From: a virus
Virus record (IMG/VR): IMGVR_UViG_3300021197_001347
Span: 1-35,443 of that record
Strand: one strand, 5' to 3'
DNA: 35,443 nucleotides
This document shows, piece after piece, positions 21,866 through 29,936 of this stretch; the first letter of the stretch is position 1; every line of letters begins with the position of its first letter. Position numbers and translations under genes: made by a program. Under the pieces are notes generated by a model. The model was not told the DNA's origin. It made no database searches and saw nothing but the letters and a program-made list of their open reading frames with translations.

Positions 21866-22506
21866 CCACCGTCATAATTTCCAAATGCCCATTTTCTTTC
21901 CTTACACCAGAAGCATTTACCACATGGACCAGGATCAGCAATACAGCTTACTGTAAGTAATGATAGATCCAATATACCAAATGTTCCGTATTGTTTAAAT
22001 ATAAATTCTTTATCAATTGTACCCCACGGAAACGTCATCCAGTCTTCGCCGGCCGATGCATCATACAATTGTTTATCTGTTTGTAGTTCTTGAACTGGCC
22101 TACCTTGCTGTGGCATACCTTGGCTCATACCCCGAACAATTACTGGTAGATCATAAGCTTTTCTTAACCGATCAAAGTGTGGCTTGTGATGCTTCTCCTT
22201 ATCAATACCAGTCTTATGATAAGTGAACATATTCACGTCCCATAGTTGCTTTGGATGGTCAAAGTATTCTTGAATCCAAGTGGTTATCTGATCTGCCGTC
22301 TTCCAGCTTTCAGCAACCTTGCGGGCTGTGTCGTAACCATGAATAGGAATTATTCTTATATCATCGCCACGATCAATTGCCATCTTTGTGAAAAGAAATA
22401 AAAGAAGTGCAGAATCTACACCTCCTGAAAGGGCTAAGCCTACATTTGTATTCCTAGGATATTTTTCAAAGTAACTGAGTACAGTATGACCGTCAGTCAG
22501 CAACAT
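21844..22506 (-). CDS. PP-loop ATPase with QueC-like zinc motif
   Basis: A 220-residue PP-loop (ATP pyrophosphatase) protein. The PP-loop is LALSGGVDSALL (SGGVDS at 27-32). The C-terminal cysteine cluster CIADPGPCGKCFWCKER places C188, C195, C198 and C201, as in the zinc site of QueC (7-cyano-7-deazaguanine synthase). The middle of the protein does not look like typical QueC. It may therefore be a relative acting in base modification or another ATP-dependent amidation. No queD, queE or folE is in the window. It overlaps the methyltransferase gene by 14 bases. Confidence 0.6.
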   Translation of the reverse strand: MLLTDGHTVLSYFEKYPRNTNVGLALSGGVDSALLLFLFTKMAIDRGDDIRIIPIHGYDTARKVAESWKTADQITTWIQEYFDHPKQLWDVNMFTYHKTGIDKEKHHKPHFDRLRKAYDLPVIVRGMSQGMPQQGRPVQELQTDKQLYDASAGEDWMTFPWGTIDKEFIFKQYGTFGILDLSLLTVSCIADPGPCGKCFWCKERKWAFGNYDGGGVYISN

Positions 22507-23083
22507 TGAATAGACCTAAAATCCCTGGAGAGATCTTGCCATTGTGTCGGGTTGTGTAGTAGAAGTATTCCGGATCGTATTTTTCTTGCATAAGATCCTT
22601 TCTTCGTATTGCCTTTCGAACATCTGGAAGCTCTATATTATCCATCATAATCCATTTTGGTTTCATATCAAATGCAAGTTCAATATCAAGGCCGGGATTT
22701 GGTTCGGTATGACTGCCATCAATATAAACTAGATCAGGATTAATACCTTTTCGATCCCAGTGTTTACTTTTTATGTTTTTGAATTCAAACCTATCACCAT
22801 ATCTTTGTGAAAGAGCTAATCCTGCTTTGCGAGAGAAAACATTCGGATCAAGTGAAAGGAGTAGATCTACATCAAATGTTTCTAGGAAGAGTGTTGCTGA
22901 GTGACCAGCGAAAGTACCAATCTCAAGTATGTTATGTGCTTGGGTCTTCATATACCACCGTCGAAATTGGTAGACAAGCTCCCTCTCTTCTACAGGAAGA
23001 CTTCCCCATCCTTGTTTACCAATCTTTGGATCATGACAGTTTTCATCTGGTACCGGTAGAAACGAAATATCAATATCCCACAT
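22493..23083 (-). CDS. Class I SAM-dependent methyltransferase
   Basis: A 196-residue Methyltransf_24-like protein. Motif I is ILEIGTFAGHSA (52-63); the acidic end of strand 2 is LSLDP; motif III-like DLVYIDGSHTEPN contains the metal-linked DGSH seen in O-methyltransferases and polysaccharide-cluster enzymes. A WIMMDNIELPDV segment follows. No DNA-methylase NPPY/DPPY motif is seen, so small-molecule or sugar methylation is more likely than DNA methylation. AGGAG precedes the ATG. It overlaps the nuclease and the PP-loop gene on either side. Confidence 0.75.
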   Translation of the reverse strand: MWDIDISFLPVPDENCHDPKIGKQGWGSLPVEERELVYQFRRWYMKTQAHNILEIGTFAGHSATLFLETFDVDLLLSLDPNVFSRKAGLALSQRYGDRFEFKNIKSKHWDRKGINPDLVYIDGSHTEPNPGLDIELAFDMKPKWIMMDNIELPDVRKAIRRKDLMQEKYDPEYFYYTTRHNGKISPGILGLFNVAD

Positions 23084-23729
23084 AGTTTCTCCTAATTTCT
23101 ATTAGTCTAGGTATATATTGGTATGGTTCGATCTTAAACACTTGTGGTTCATGTCCATCAACTGTAATGAGAATCACACATTGTTTAATAACAATACCAG
23201 CTGTTTCATAGAAGGCCGCTGCATAAAATGCAGCCTGGATAAAGTAATTCTCAATCCATTCTTCTTTCTTTGGCTTTCGAGATGTTTTAAAATCTATAAT
23301 CGATAGCTGACCATCGAACTCTGCTATACAGTCTACTTGACCGGCAAGTTCTAATTTATTGCTATATAAGAATTCTTCTTGGAACCACACATTATCTAAT
23401 CTTTGATCTATAATATTCTTTAGATCCAGAAACGCTGCTTTGTTGTGTGGCATTGTATCTTTGTCGTAATCGGGTACGTTGTCGATGTAGTCTTCAGCAA
23501 GTTTATGTACTGCCGTTCCACGGGTTGCAGCAAAGGTAGAAATCTTATTCGCTTCCTCTTCACCTACCCTTTTACGCCATGCCATAATACTTTTCTTATT
23601 TAAAGATCCAAGCATTGTGGTGATAGAGGGATATGCTTTACCTTCTGGGGTAAAATATCTGCGGCCAGCTTTGGTTGTCTTACGGGTAATTTTGGGTAGT
23701 ACTACTCCGTGGTCAAAATGGTTAATCAT
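23070..23729 (-). CDS. PD-(D/E)XK nuclease, RecB/Cas4-like
   Basis: A 219-residue nuclease-fold protein. The order of motifs fits the RecB-type exonuclease family: GTAVH (H75), GQVDCIAEF (D133), IIDFKTS (D146, K148) and QAAFYAAAF (Q165). The N-terminal part (YPSITTMLG) is typical of phage exonucleases of this group. It probably processes DNA ends for recombination or degrades host DNA. AAGGAA before the ATG. It is the first gene after the terminator at 23748, and no clear promoter is seen between them. Confidence 0.8.
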   Translation of the reverse strand: MINHFDHGVVLPKITRKTTKAGRRYFTPEGKAYPSITTMLGSLNKKSIMAWRKRVGEEEANKISTFAATRGTAVHKLAEDYIDNVPDYDKDTMPHNKAAFLDLKNIIDQRLDNVWFQEEFLYSNKLELAGQVDCIAEFDGQLSIIDFKTSRKPKKEEWIENYFIQAAFYAAAFYETAGIVIKQCVILITVDGHEPQVFKIEPYQYIPRLIEIRRNYVGY

Positions 23730-23747
23730 AATAAATTCCTTAGGGGT

Positions 23748-23773
23748 AAAGGACAGGGTTTCCCCTGCCCTTT
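23748..23773 (-). terminator. Rho-independent-like terminator hairpin
   Basis: On the minus strand AAAGGGCAGG and CCTGTCCTTT form a 10-bp stem (one G-U) around a GGAAAC loop, five bases after the stop of the 50-aa gene. The paired T-run at the end is short, so termination may be partial. Confidence 0.6.
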
Positions 23774-23777
23774 GTTG

Positions 23778-23930
23778 TTACCACGTCTGAAACGGATTCC
23801 TATAGTGATCCATAAGCCTTAGTCTTCTCTCAAGATCGACATGGTCGATTGACTGTGAAAGAAAGGCATCACGTAACTCGGTATTCGTTTTCGGTCTGAC
23901 GTAGTCCCAGACTGATTTCAATAAACTCAT
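23778..23930 (-). CDS. DUF3563-like small protein (50 aa)
   Basis: A 50-residue protein, start ATG at 23930 overlapping the upstream stop (ATGA), with AGAGG upstream. The segment RDAFLSQSIDHVDLERRLR resembles the DUF3563 family of short proteins common in Proteobacteria. The family has no known function. It is the last gene before the terminator, in a late unit with hsp20. Such host-like small genes next to hsp20 suggest acquisition from a proteobacterial host. Confidence 0.6.
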   Translation of the reverse strand: MSLLKSVWDYVRPKTNTELRDAFLSQSIDHVDLERRLRLMDHYRNPFQTW

Positions 23931-24175
23931 TTCCAACCTCTCGTAATACCATTCGCGATTCTGAATTGAATCTGGTCTGGTGTGTCGTGCGGATATTCGA
24001 TTCGAAAGTATTTTTCGATCTCCTGGTTAGCAGATGCCTGGCGATTGGCAATAAATGCTTCCGCGAAACGTTTGAATCCTCTACCAATAAGATAAAAGAA
24101 TGAGATTAGAAGGTGAGTAATGAACTCAATTGGTTTCTGTAAGTAGCTCACTTGAGCTAGTATTAGGTGTGTCAT
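23927..24175 (-). CDS. Small membrane-associated hypothetical protein (82 aa)
   Basis: Start ATG 24175 is chosen for its GAGGA site; the longer frame lies over the Hsp20 gene. An N-terminal hydrophobic helix (about residues 16-33, IEFITHLLISFFYLIGRG) is followed by a positively charged amphipathic stretch and a polar tail. It is probably an inner-membrane anchored protein. It overlaps hsp20 by 50 bases and the 50-aa gene by ATGA. No family was recognised. Confidence 0.6.
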   Translation of the reverse strand: MTHLILAQVSYLQKPIEFITHLLISFFYLIGRGFKRFAEAFIANRQASANQEIEKYFRIEYPHDTPDQIQFRIANGITRGWK

Positions 24176-24596
24176 TTGTTTTCCTCGTTTGACCAATATT
24201 GATTTTACGAGGACGCATGGCTTCAGGGATAAGATATTCCAACTGAATTGCAAGAATCCCATCCGTGATGTCTGCTCCATTAACATTTACATGTTCAGAC
24301 AGCCTAAAAGTGCGTTTGAACTTCTTCGAGGAAATACCTCTATGAATGTATTCGCGACCCTTAGATTTGTGTTCGCCCGTTACTGTTAGTGTTCGGTCTT
24401 TGACCTCTACGCTAATTTCGTCTTTTGAGAACCCAGCAATCGCAAGTTCGATTAGGTACTCTGTATCACCGGCTTTGATGATATTATGAGGTGGATAGTG
24501 ATCATTTGCGTGAGTAGCTGTAAATTCCAGCTCCTTGAACAAGTGGTCAAATCCCACAAAAGATGAACGGGGAAATAGTGTGTGTAAGCCTGTCAT
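24126..24596 (-). CDS. hsp20: Hsp20-family small heat shock protein
   Basis: A 156-residue alpha-crystallin-domain chaperone. The ACD runs from about residue 37 to 130 (NIIKAGDTEYLIELAIAGFSKDEISVEV, then LTVTGEHKSKG, ISSKKFKRTFRL, and DGILAIQLEYLIPEAMRPRKINI). The variable N-terminal arm FDHLFKELE is present. Hsp20 genes are a frequent marker of marine T4-like phages. It probably keeps phage or host proteins soluble, and a scaffold role in assembly has been proposed. AAGGAG site before the ATG; a late promoter lies 58 bases upstream. Confidence 0.95.
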   Translation of the reverse strand: MTGLHTLFPRSSFVGFDHLFKELEFTATHANDHYPPHNIIKAGDTEYLIELAIAGFSKDEISVEVKDRTLTVTGEHKSKGREYIHRGISSKKFKRTFRLSEHVNVNGADITDGILAIQLEYLIPEAMRPRKINIGQTRKTNDTPNTSSSELLTETN

Positions 24597-24653
24597 TGTT
24601 ATCTCCTTTATACAAGCAAGAAAAGTTATGGACCCATTACTGGCATCCGGTTC

Positions 24654-24661
24654 TATTTATA
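24654..24661 (-). promoter_or_regulatory. T4-type late promoter for hsp20
   Basis: An exact TATAAATA on the minus strand, overlapping the stop codon of the JmjC-like gene. The predicted start is near 24648, about 52 bases before hsp20. Confidence 0.7.
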
Positions 24662-25253
24662 CGTCTTGAAAGTAGGTACACGGATTTTTTCCTTCAATAC
24701 CGAAAGAAAATCCTGCCCGTGACATATAAGGCTCGACTAAGTGATATGTTCCTCTTGGAACGTATATCGCTCGGCCGGGGGTAAATCTATTTGAATATAA
24801 CTTGGTGCAATTCGGCCTGTCCATGTTCGACTGCGGTGTTACGTTAGGCTTGGGTTTCCATATGGACCATTCGATCTGACCGATTAATTGTACGTAAAGC
24901 ACGTCCATACCATCTCTATGTATTTTAAAAGATCGTGCTTCATCGGATAGACCACCGAACATATGTATTGTAATATCGTTATCAGGGAAAAGTTTCTTAA
25001 GATTACTATGCATATCTTTTGCCCAAGGAGGTATAGATCCTCTGCGTTCACATCTTAGCAGCAGCCATCCAATCCATTCAGGTTTCAGATCTCGTAGTAC
25101 TTTATCTCCATCTTTTCTTGGATGCGTATCAACAAAATTTGTTATCCAGTCCCAATCTACATCATACAAATCGCTCTTTGATATAATTGGCTTACCATTG
25201 AACGTGTGGTATTTTTGTTCCCGGACTGAATCCAAGAATGCATTATCAAGCAT
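24657..25253 (-). CDS. JmjC/cupin-like 2OG-Fe(II) oxygenase
   Basis: A 198-residue protein with an intact iron site: IHRDG gives H112 and D114, and YVPRGTYHLVEP gives the distal H171, with R179 nearby. The arrangement (HxD, about 55 residues, H) is that of cupin_8/JmjC-type hydroxylases such as RoxA and YcfD, which act on ribosomal proteins. The phage target is unknown. It is coupled to regA by TAATG. It forms a useful contrast with the three oxygenase-like proteins in this window that lack the Asp. Confidence 0.7.
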   Translation of the reverse strand: MLDNAFLDSVREQKYHTFNGKPIISKSDLYDVDWDWITNFVDTHPRKDGDKVLRDLKPEWIGWLLLRCERRGSIPPWAKDMHSNLKKLFPDNDITIHMFGGLSDEARSFKIHRDGMDVLYVQLIGQIEWSIWKPKPNVTPQSNMDRPNCTKLYSNRFTPGRAIYVPRGTYHLVEPYMSRAGFSFGIEGKNPCTYFQDV

Positions 25254-25663
25254 TACTTATTACCGATATTATACTTTGGACAAAGTTCCCATTGTGTTTT
25301 CTCTTTAAAAGGAATAATCTTAATCTGTCGTAGTGGGGCACAATCTAGCGTTTCTTTCTTTGCCATTTGTACCAATCCCCAATCACTCATTAATGTAGCG
25401 ATTGTATTCCTGCGTGCAATATCATTCTCTTCTAAATTTGATTTCTTACCATCTAATAAAAATAATTCTTTAAAATGCACAATAAAGTAGCGTCCCTGTT
25501 TATGTAGTATATGACAAGACTGATAAAGCTTCTTGTCTTTACGGGATGCCACGCCAATACGTGTTAGAGTTTCTCTTACCTTTAAAAAATCATCTGGCTC
25601 GTTTAGTGTAACTTCAAGCATATCTGATGGAGTCCACTGGACATTATTATTTTCTTCTTCCAC
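25253..25663 (-). CDS. regA: RegA translational repressor
   Basis: A 136-residue RNA-binding repressor of early phage mRNAs. It matches T4 RegA closely: EPDDFLKVRETLTRIGVASRKDK, LYQSCHILHKQGRYFIVHFKELF and a WELCPKYNIGN end. T4 RegA is 122 aa and starts at the equivalent of M15 (ATG at 25621). The GTG at 25663 has a better ribosome-binding sequence and would add 14 residues, so the start is open. It overlaps gene 62 by 17 bases, and gene order 44-62-regA is as in T4 except for the glutaredoxin gene inserted before 62. Confidence 0.93.
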   Translation of the reverse strand: MEEENNNVQWTPSDMLEVTLNEPDDFLKVRETLTRIGVASRKDKKLYQSCHILHKQGRYFIVHFKELFLLDGKKSNLEENDIARRNTIATLMSDWGLVQMAKKETLDCAPLRQIKIIPFKEKTQWELCPKYNIGNK

Positions 25664-26018
25664 CTTTACTCACCTTTTCTCTCAATTCGTTTCTTTGTTC
25701 TGATGATAAGAGGGGTAAAGCTTGGCGAGCTTTTTCATTGCTATAACCATAATACTCTTTAACCACTTCTATGTCATCTTCTAATTCAGGTTTATTCCAT
25801 TTACTAAAACGTTTCCGCTTTCGTACTATATTTATAAGAAATGAATATTGTAGTTTTTTATCGAGAACATGTAAGCGGTTCATCTCGTTAACAGCAAGAA
25901 TAGTGTCGCCAAAGTAGGATAGACTACGATTAACCATATAAGGATTGTACGTTTCCTCGTCTACCATAATGTCCTTTTTCGAGTAGTTTATACTATTTAC
26001 ATACTCAAAAGGATTCAT
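25647..26018 (-). CDS. 62: Clamp loader small subunit gp62
   Basis: A 123-residue protein between gp44 and RegA. The NPYMVNRSLSYFGDTILAVNEMN segment and the KRKRFSKWNKPELEDDIEVVKEYYGYS segment match the T4 gp62 pattern (KFMVENALSQFPE, RGKRYGKWAK). It is shorter than T4 gp62 (187 aa), as in marine relatives. It pairs with gp44 to load the sliding clamp. It overlaps glutaredoxin and regA at either end. Confidence 0.85.
   Translation of the reverse strand: MNPFEYVNSINYSKKDIMVDEETYNPYMVNRSLSYFGDTILAVNEMNRLHVLDKKLQYSFLINIVRKRKRFSKWNKPELEDDIEVVKEYYGYSNEKARQALPLLSSEQRNELREKVSKGGRRK
25829..25836 (-). promoter_or_regulatory. TATAAATA inside gene 62, possible late promoter
   Basis: An exact octamer on the minus strand inside gp62 codons, about 170 bases before regA. 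It could supply late RegA, but similar octamers also occur inside other genes here (4218-4225, and one in uvsW near 32363), so chance is likely. Confidence 0.25.
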
Positions 26019-26250
26019 CTAGCAACTCCTTGGTAAGCAAATGTGTATCAACCTTATTGAGATGTCTTCCATCATGATAGAGTTGTGGAACGGTACGATG
26101 CCCTTCCTGACGAAGAAACTGCTTGGCATCATCGTCATAGGAGATATTAATCTCTCTATAACCATAGCCCCACTTGGTAAGCTTCTCCTTCATTTCAACA
26201 CAGTACCCACACTTTTTCTGAGTATAAAGATCAAGAATTAAATTCGACAT
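26005..26250 (-). CDS. Glutaredoxin
   Basis: An 81-residue glutaredoxin with the active-site CGYC (residues 14-17), the cis-Pro motif TVPQ and the C-terminal helix. It reduces ribonucleotide reductase or other disulfides with glutathione, comparable in role to T4 NrdC. Position between genes 44 and 62 is unusual compared with T4. It overlaps gene 44 by 20 bases and gene 62 by 14. Confidence 0.9.
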   Translation of the reverse strand: MSNLILDLYTQKKCGYCVEMKEKLTKWGYGYREINISYDDDAKQFLRQEGHRTVPQLYHDGRHLNKVDTHLLTKELLDESF

Positions 26251-27175
26251 TTGCCATAACCTCCGTCATGCATGCTACAAGATTAATTTCGTGATCTGCC
26301 ACGAATGCTGCTTTGTGTTGATATTCACCTAAGATCAATACTAATTGTGGTATTGATTGGGGCTTGACTGCATCGTTCATACGATCGTATACACCACGTA
26401 GGATAGCATTTGTATCTAGATCAAGATTATTTACAATCCATTTTCGCATGGATTTAAAGTCTTTTTCTTTGAGTGATTTGAGTAATAGACCAAAAGGATC
26501 ATTGTATCCACGGCCGTCATCGGTCTTACCTCGAATATCTCCAATAACGCTACGACGTTGTAGCTCATTCAATACTCTTCGCCAATCAGGTGCATGACGC
26601 ATAATAAGATCTACGATTGCCATTTGATCGTATCCAACACCTTCGTCGTCAAGTACTTTCTCTACACGTTTGAGAAACTGTGCACAAAGGTACTGAAGTT
26701 CTTTTTTACTGGTGTTGAATTCGTATATGCCACAACGGGAATGTAGTGGTTCGATAATACGATTCTTAAAGTTACAGGTAAGAATAAATCGACAGTTATC
26801 TGAGAACTCCTCGATAAACCCACGCAGAGCTGGCTGGGTGGATTGTGCATTCAGATAATCTGCCTCATCAAGTATAATGACTTTGTAAGAGCCACCGAAG
26901 CTAACCGTTGATGCAAACTGTTTAATCTTGCCACGTAGCGTATCAATGTTACCTTCTTCGGATCCATTGATAATAATGTGGTCAAGACCAAGTTCTTTAC
27001 ATAACGCTTTCGCGACGGTGGTCTTACCGAGTCCGGCTGTGCCGGTGAAAAGCATATTCTGCAATTCACCGCCAGCAACCATTTTCTGAAACGTTTCTTG
27101 TAAGTGAGGAGGGAGGATCGTTTCAGAGATCTTTTGTGGGCGATACTTTTCGACCCAGAGGAAATTGGTTGACAT
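26231..27175 (-). CDS. 44: Clamp loader large subunit gp44
   Basis: A 314-residue AAA+ ATPase. Walker A GTAGLGKT (45-52), Walker B ILDEAD (101-106), the arginine-finger motif SRC (146-148) and a C-terminal collar domain. Same length as T4 gp44 (319 aa). With gp62 it opens and loads gp45. Its GGAG site and an early promoter lie just upstream, so the 44-62-regA run can be transcribed separately from gene 45. Confidence 0.96.
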   Translation of the reverse strand: MSTNFLWVEKYRPQKISETILPPHLQETFQKMVAGGELQNMLFTGTAGLGKTTVAKALCKELGLDHIIINGSEEGNIDTLRGKIKQFASTVSFGGSYKVIILDEADYLNAQSTQPALRGFIEEFSDNCRFILTCNFKNRIIEPLHSRCGIYEFNTSKKELQYLCAQFLKRVEKVLDDEGVGYDQMAIVDLIMRHAPDWRRVLNELQRRSVIGDIRGKTDDGRGYNDPFGLLLKSLKEKDFKSMRKWIVNNLDLDTNAILRGVYDRMNDAVKPQSIPQLVLILGEYQHKAAFVADHEINLVACMTEVMANVEFNS

Positions 27176-27197
27176 GTTAACTCCTATTCAAGATGTC

Positions 27198-27231
27198 ATT
27201 ATATAATAGGTGGAGCTAAATGTAAACCCCT
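27198..27231 (-). promoter_or_regulatory. Early-type sigma70 promoter for gene 44
   Basis: Minus strand: GGGGTTTACA (hexamer 27221-27226), 17 bases, TATAAT (27198-27203), about 23 bases before the start of gene 44. Confidence 0.8.
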
Positions 27232-27430
27232 ACGATTCTTCTTGCTTGGCTTCACACATGGCAACGATCTGTACACACTGGTCGCGGAGCTGACCAATAG
27301 TTGATAGTTCTTCGCCACGGAGTGCACCACGCTGAACCATCGTATCCACCACTGCAATAGTGCTGCGGCCTACACGATTTGCAAGATCAACGAATGCGTC
27401 GTCTTGCTTATTGTTCTGCTTTTCTGCCAT
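27230..27430 (-). CDS. Small hypothetical protein between 45 and 44 (66 aa)
   Basis: The start at 27430 is preferred because GGAG lies six bases upstream; starts further up lie within gene 45. The 66-residue product is helical and polar (DAFVDLANRVGRSTIAVVDTMVQRGALRGEE, then QLRDQCVQIVAMCEA). No family was recognised. Its place directly after the sliding clamp suggests a role with the clamp or RNA polymerase, but this is only position. Confidence 0.65.
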   Translation of the reverse strand: MAEKQNNKQDDAFVDLANRVGRSTIAVVDTMVQRGALRGEELSTIGQLRDQCVQIVAMCEAKQEES

Positions 27431-27431
27431 A

Positions 27432-28121
27432 TCATTCTCCATATTCTGATGTTTTTTCGCATGCGATCCAATAGATAATGTCTTGTTCTGTATGTTTGAA
27501 CCTTGACATTTTAGTCTTCGATATACCAACCTCGTAATCTCCTTGGATCATTCGAAGATTACTTAAGCTGATTAGAAAGTTAAAGCTATCGCTTTGACTT
27601 TTTCCAGGAACCTCAATTGCAAATGAATTAGAGGTAGGATTGTCCTTATCTGTTACGTTAAGAACTACTGAGCCATCGCCTGATGTAATAGACAACGTTT
27701 GATGACCAAGAGCACTTTGTGCCCGTTTGACACGAGAGATCGTGTCTGCATCGAAGGTAAATTCTACCTCGAAATCTGACATATCCATAGCCTTACTGAT
27801 CATGTTATCGTCTGGTGCAATAAGCATATCAGTGTCGGTAAAGAAATATTTAATTTTTGTTCGACCGGTAGAATCACCGATCACTGCATACTTATCTTCG
27901 AATTTAATCTCTGGTTCGTCGACAAGTGATACAACGTTTAGGAATTCGTTTAGATCATATACACCAAAGGCCTCTGGAAATTCTACGTCAAGCTTTACAC
28001 TTGATAGAATGTTACGAGCTGGTGCAAGAGTACTAATACGATCGCCGCCATGAAATACCTGATTGGTATTAATGCTAGCGTAGTTCTTTAGAACTGTTTG
28101 GGTATAGGGGGATAGTTTCAT
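27432..28121 (-). CDS. 45: Sliding clamp gp45
   Basis: A 229-residue processivity clamp. T4 gp45 features are visible: MKLSPYTQTVLKNYASIN start, VYDLNEFLNVVSLV, and FNFLISLSNLRMIQGDYEV, in the same order and length (228 aa in T4). It tethers gp43 and, in T4, also activates late transcription together with gp55 and gp33. The ATG is preceded by GAGGACC; an early promoter lies about 30 bases upstream. Confidence 0.95.
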   Translation of the reverse strand: MKLSPYTQTVLKNYASINTNQVFHGGDRISTLAPARNILSSVKLDVEFPEAFGVYDLNEFLNVVSLVDEPEIKFEDKYAVIGDSTGRTKIKYFFTDTDMLIAPDDNMISKAMDMSDFEVEFTFDADTISRVKRAQSALGHQTLSITSGDGSVVLNVTDKDNPTSNSFAIEVPGKSQSDSFNFLISLSNLRMIQGDYEVGISKTKMSRFKHTEQDIIYWIACEKTSEYGE

Positions 28122-28150
28122 TGGTCCTCACTTTGTTAATTATATAGATC

Positions 28151-28184
28151 ATTATACCATATTCTAAGCTGCTTGTAAATCATG
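28151..28184 (-). promoter_or_regulatory. Early-type sigma70 promoter for gene 45
   Basis: Minus strand: TTTACA (28174-28179), 17 bases ending in ATGG, TATAAT (28151-28156). It overlaps the end of gene 46 and lacks the G-run. Confidence 0.75.
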
Positions 28185-29900
28185 ATCTTGCAACTTAGAG
28201 AAATTTTTCTCTTTGAAAAACTCCAGTTTGTTCTGGAACTTACCTTCGAGAATTTCGCCTTTGTGTGATATTACAAATGTATTGGTATCATCCTCTAGAC
28301 TATGTAGGATCTTCATAAGGTTATCCACCCCGTCATGATCCAATGAGCTATCGAATGTTTCATCAAGTACCAATAGATTTGTAGCAACGCTGTTCTTCAT
28401 CTTTGCAATCATACGCCAAGTAAAGAGTAGTGCAAGATCAATACGTTGCTTTTCACCTTCTGAGAAACTATCGTAAGAGAATGCATCGCGGTGGCGCGAG
28501 CGAATAGTTTCTTTAAACTCTTCATCGAGATTAAAGTGCACGAAGAAGTCTAGGATCTGTAGATATTTGTTTACCAGGTTGTTGATTACTGGAACGAACT
28601 GTTTGATCACCTTGGTCTTAATGCCTGTATCCTTAAGCATTTCTGCCATAACCGAATTGTAAGAAAACTCTTCAGTCATGGTAAGCTTTTGTTCTTGTAC
28701 ACTGGATCTCTCTGTGACCATATCTGAAAGCTCTACGTTTGCTTTACCAAGATCACCTTCACGATCTGTAAGCCTTGTAATATCTTTTTCCAAGGTGCTT
28801 ACACTCTTTTGTAGTCTTTCAATTGCTTTATTGTTTGAGTGCTGTAAACCTTGTTCGTCGCGAATCTTTTCTGCTACGTCATTCAGTTTACCCATAAGAT
28901 CTGTAAGTAATTCAGCTTCATCGTTCAGTTTACGGATAGCAGAGTTCAGTTCAGATGCTTTTGCTTTACCAGCGGCCAGCTTCTTTGTTCGGGTTTCTTC
29001 TGTAATATCTTGATCACAGGTTGGACAACTTTTATTGTCTTCGTAAAACCTTGTATCCTTTACAACAGTATTGATCTGTGTATCAAACTGTGCTCGATAC
29101 TGCAGAAGGCTTTGTTTCTTATCATGTGCTTCTTTCAGGCCATTGTTATTCTCTTTCGTATGTTTCTCTACGTAATCAGATGCAATAGTATTCGCGGCGT
29201 GGAGGTCTTTTATTTCATCCTCTGCTTCTGAGATCTGGATCTTCTTCTGACCAATCTCTTCTTCATTAATCGCCGTAATGTCGCGAATGTATTTCTTTTG
29301 AGATTCTATCCTATTTGCAAACAGCTCCAACTGATGGTCTGCATCTTTCAGTGCGGCACGAAGTATAGTTTGTTTCTCTCTGACAAGTATGTTCATCTTC
29401 GAGAATACATTGATATCTAATAGATCTTCAATAACGTCTCTACGATGTTGCCCCGGCAGCTGCATAAAAGGAACGAAACTGCTGCTGCCAAGGACAACTA
29501 TTTGGTGGAATGATTTATGATTTAATTTCAGTATGTTTTGCTCTAGAATCTTTTGGTATTCTTTTGCGTGCGAATCCTGATTAATTAACGTACCATTCTT
29601 CCAAATCTCAAACACCTGCGGCCTAATACCACGGACGACTTTGAATTGTGATTTACCAATTAAGAATTCTACTTCAACTGAACAGTTCTTTTGGTTAATC
29701 GTGTTTATAAGCTGTGGCTTATTAATCTTCCTATGTGCAAGTCCGAACAATGCAAACGATAATGCATCAAGCATCGTCGATTTACCTGCACCATTCTGCC
29801 CAACAATAAGAGTAGATTTAGTTCTATTGAGATGTACCTCTGTCCAACTGTCACCAGTAGATAAGAAGTTACGCCATCTCAGCGTTTCAAATCGAATCAT
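28164..29900 (-). CDS. 46: Recombination nuclease ATPase subunit gp46 (SbcC/Rad50-like)
   Basis: A 578-residue SMC-like ATPase. Walker A GQNGAGKST (34-42); long coiled coil (about 165-440) with a zinc-hook CPTC (C292, C295); the ABC signature FSEGEKQRIDLAL and Walker B NLLVLDETFDSSLD near the C-terminus. Length matches T4 gp46 (560 aa). With gp47 it resects DNA ends for recombination-dependent replication. GAGGA site before the ATG. Confidence 0.96.
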   Translation of the reverse strand: MIRFETLRWRNFLSTGDSWTEVHLNRTKSTLIVGQNGAGKSTMLDALSFALFGLAHRKINKPQLINTINQKNCSVEVEFLIGKSQFKVVRGIRPQVFEIWKNGTLINQDSHAKEYQKILEQNILKLNHKSFHQIVVLGSSSFVPFMQLPGQHRRDVIEDLLDINVFSKMNILVREKQTILRAALKDADHQLELFANRIESQKKYIRDITAINEEEIGQKKIQISEAEDEIKDLHAANTIASDYVEKHTKENNNGLKEAHDKKQSLLQYRAQFDTQINTVVKDTRFYEDNKSCPTCDQDITEETRTKKLAAGKAKASELNSAIRKLNDEAELLTDLMGKLNDVAEKIRDEQGLQHSNNKAIERLQKSVSTLEKDITRLTDREGDLGKANVELSDMVTERSSVQEQKLTMTEEFSYNSVMAEMLKDTGIKTKVIKQFVPVINNLVNKYLQILDFFVHFNLDEEFKETIRSRHRDAFSYDSFSEGEKQRIDLALLFTWRMIAKMKNSVATNLLVLDETFDSSLDHDGVDNLMKILHSLEDDTNTFVISHKGEILEGKFQNKLEFFKEKNFSKLQDHDLQAA

Positions 29901-29936
29901 AATTTCCTCACTTAAATCATGCTATAGTAGTATATA

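Noticed and set aside
22493-23083. DNA methyltransferase
   Set aside because: It has a SAM-binding motif but no NPPY/DPPY or Cys-loop motif of DNA methylases; the DGSH segment points to other substrates.
29901-29936. Promoter between genes 47 and 46
   Set aside because: A TACTAT sequence is present, but there is no -35 hexamer at 16-18 bases; genes 55-47-46 are probably one unit.
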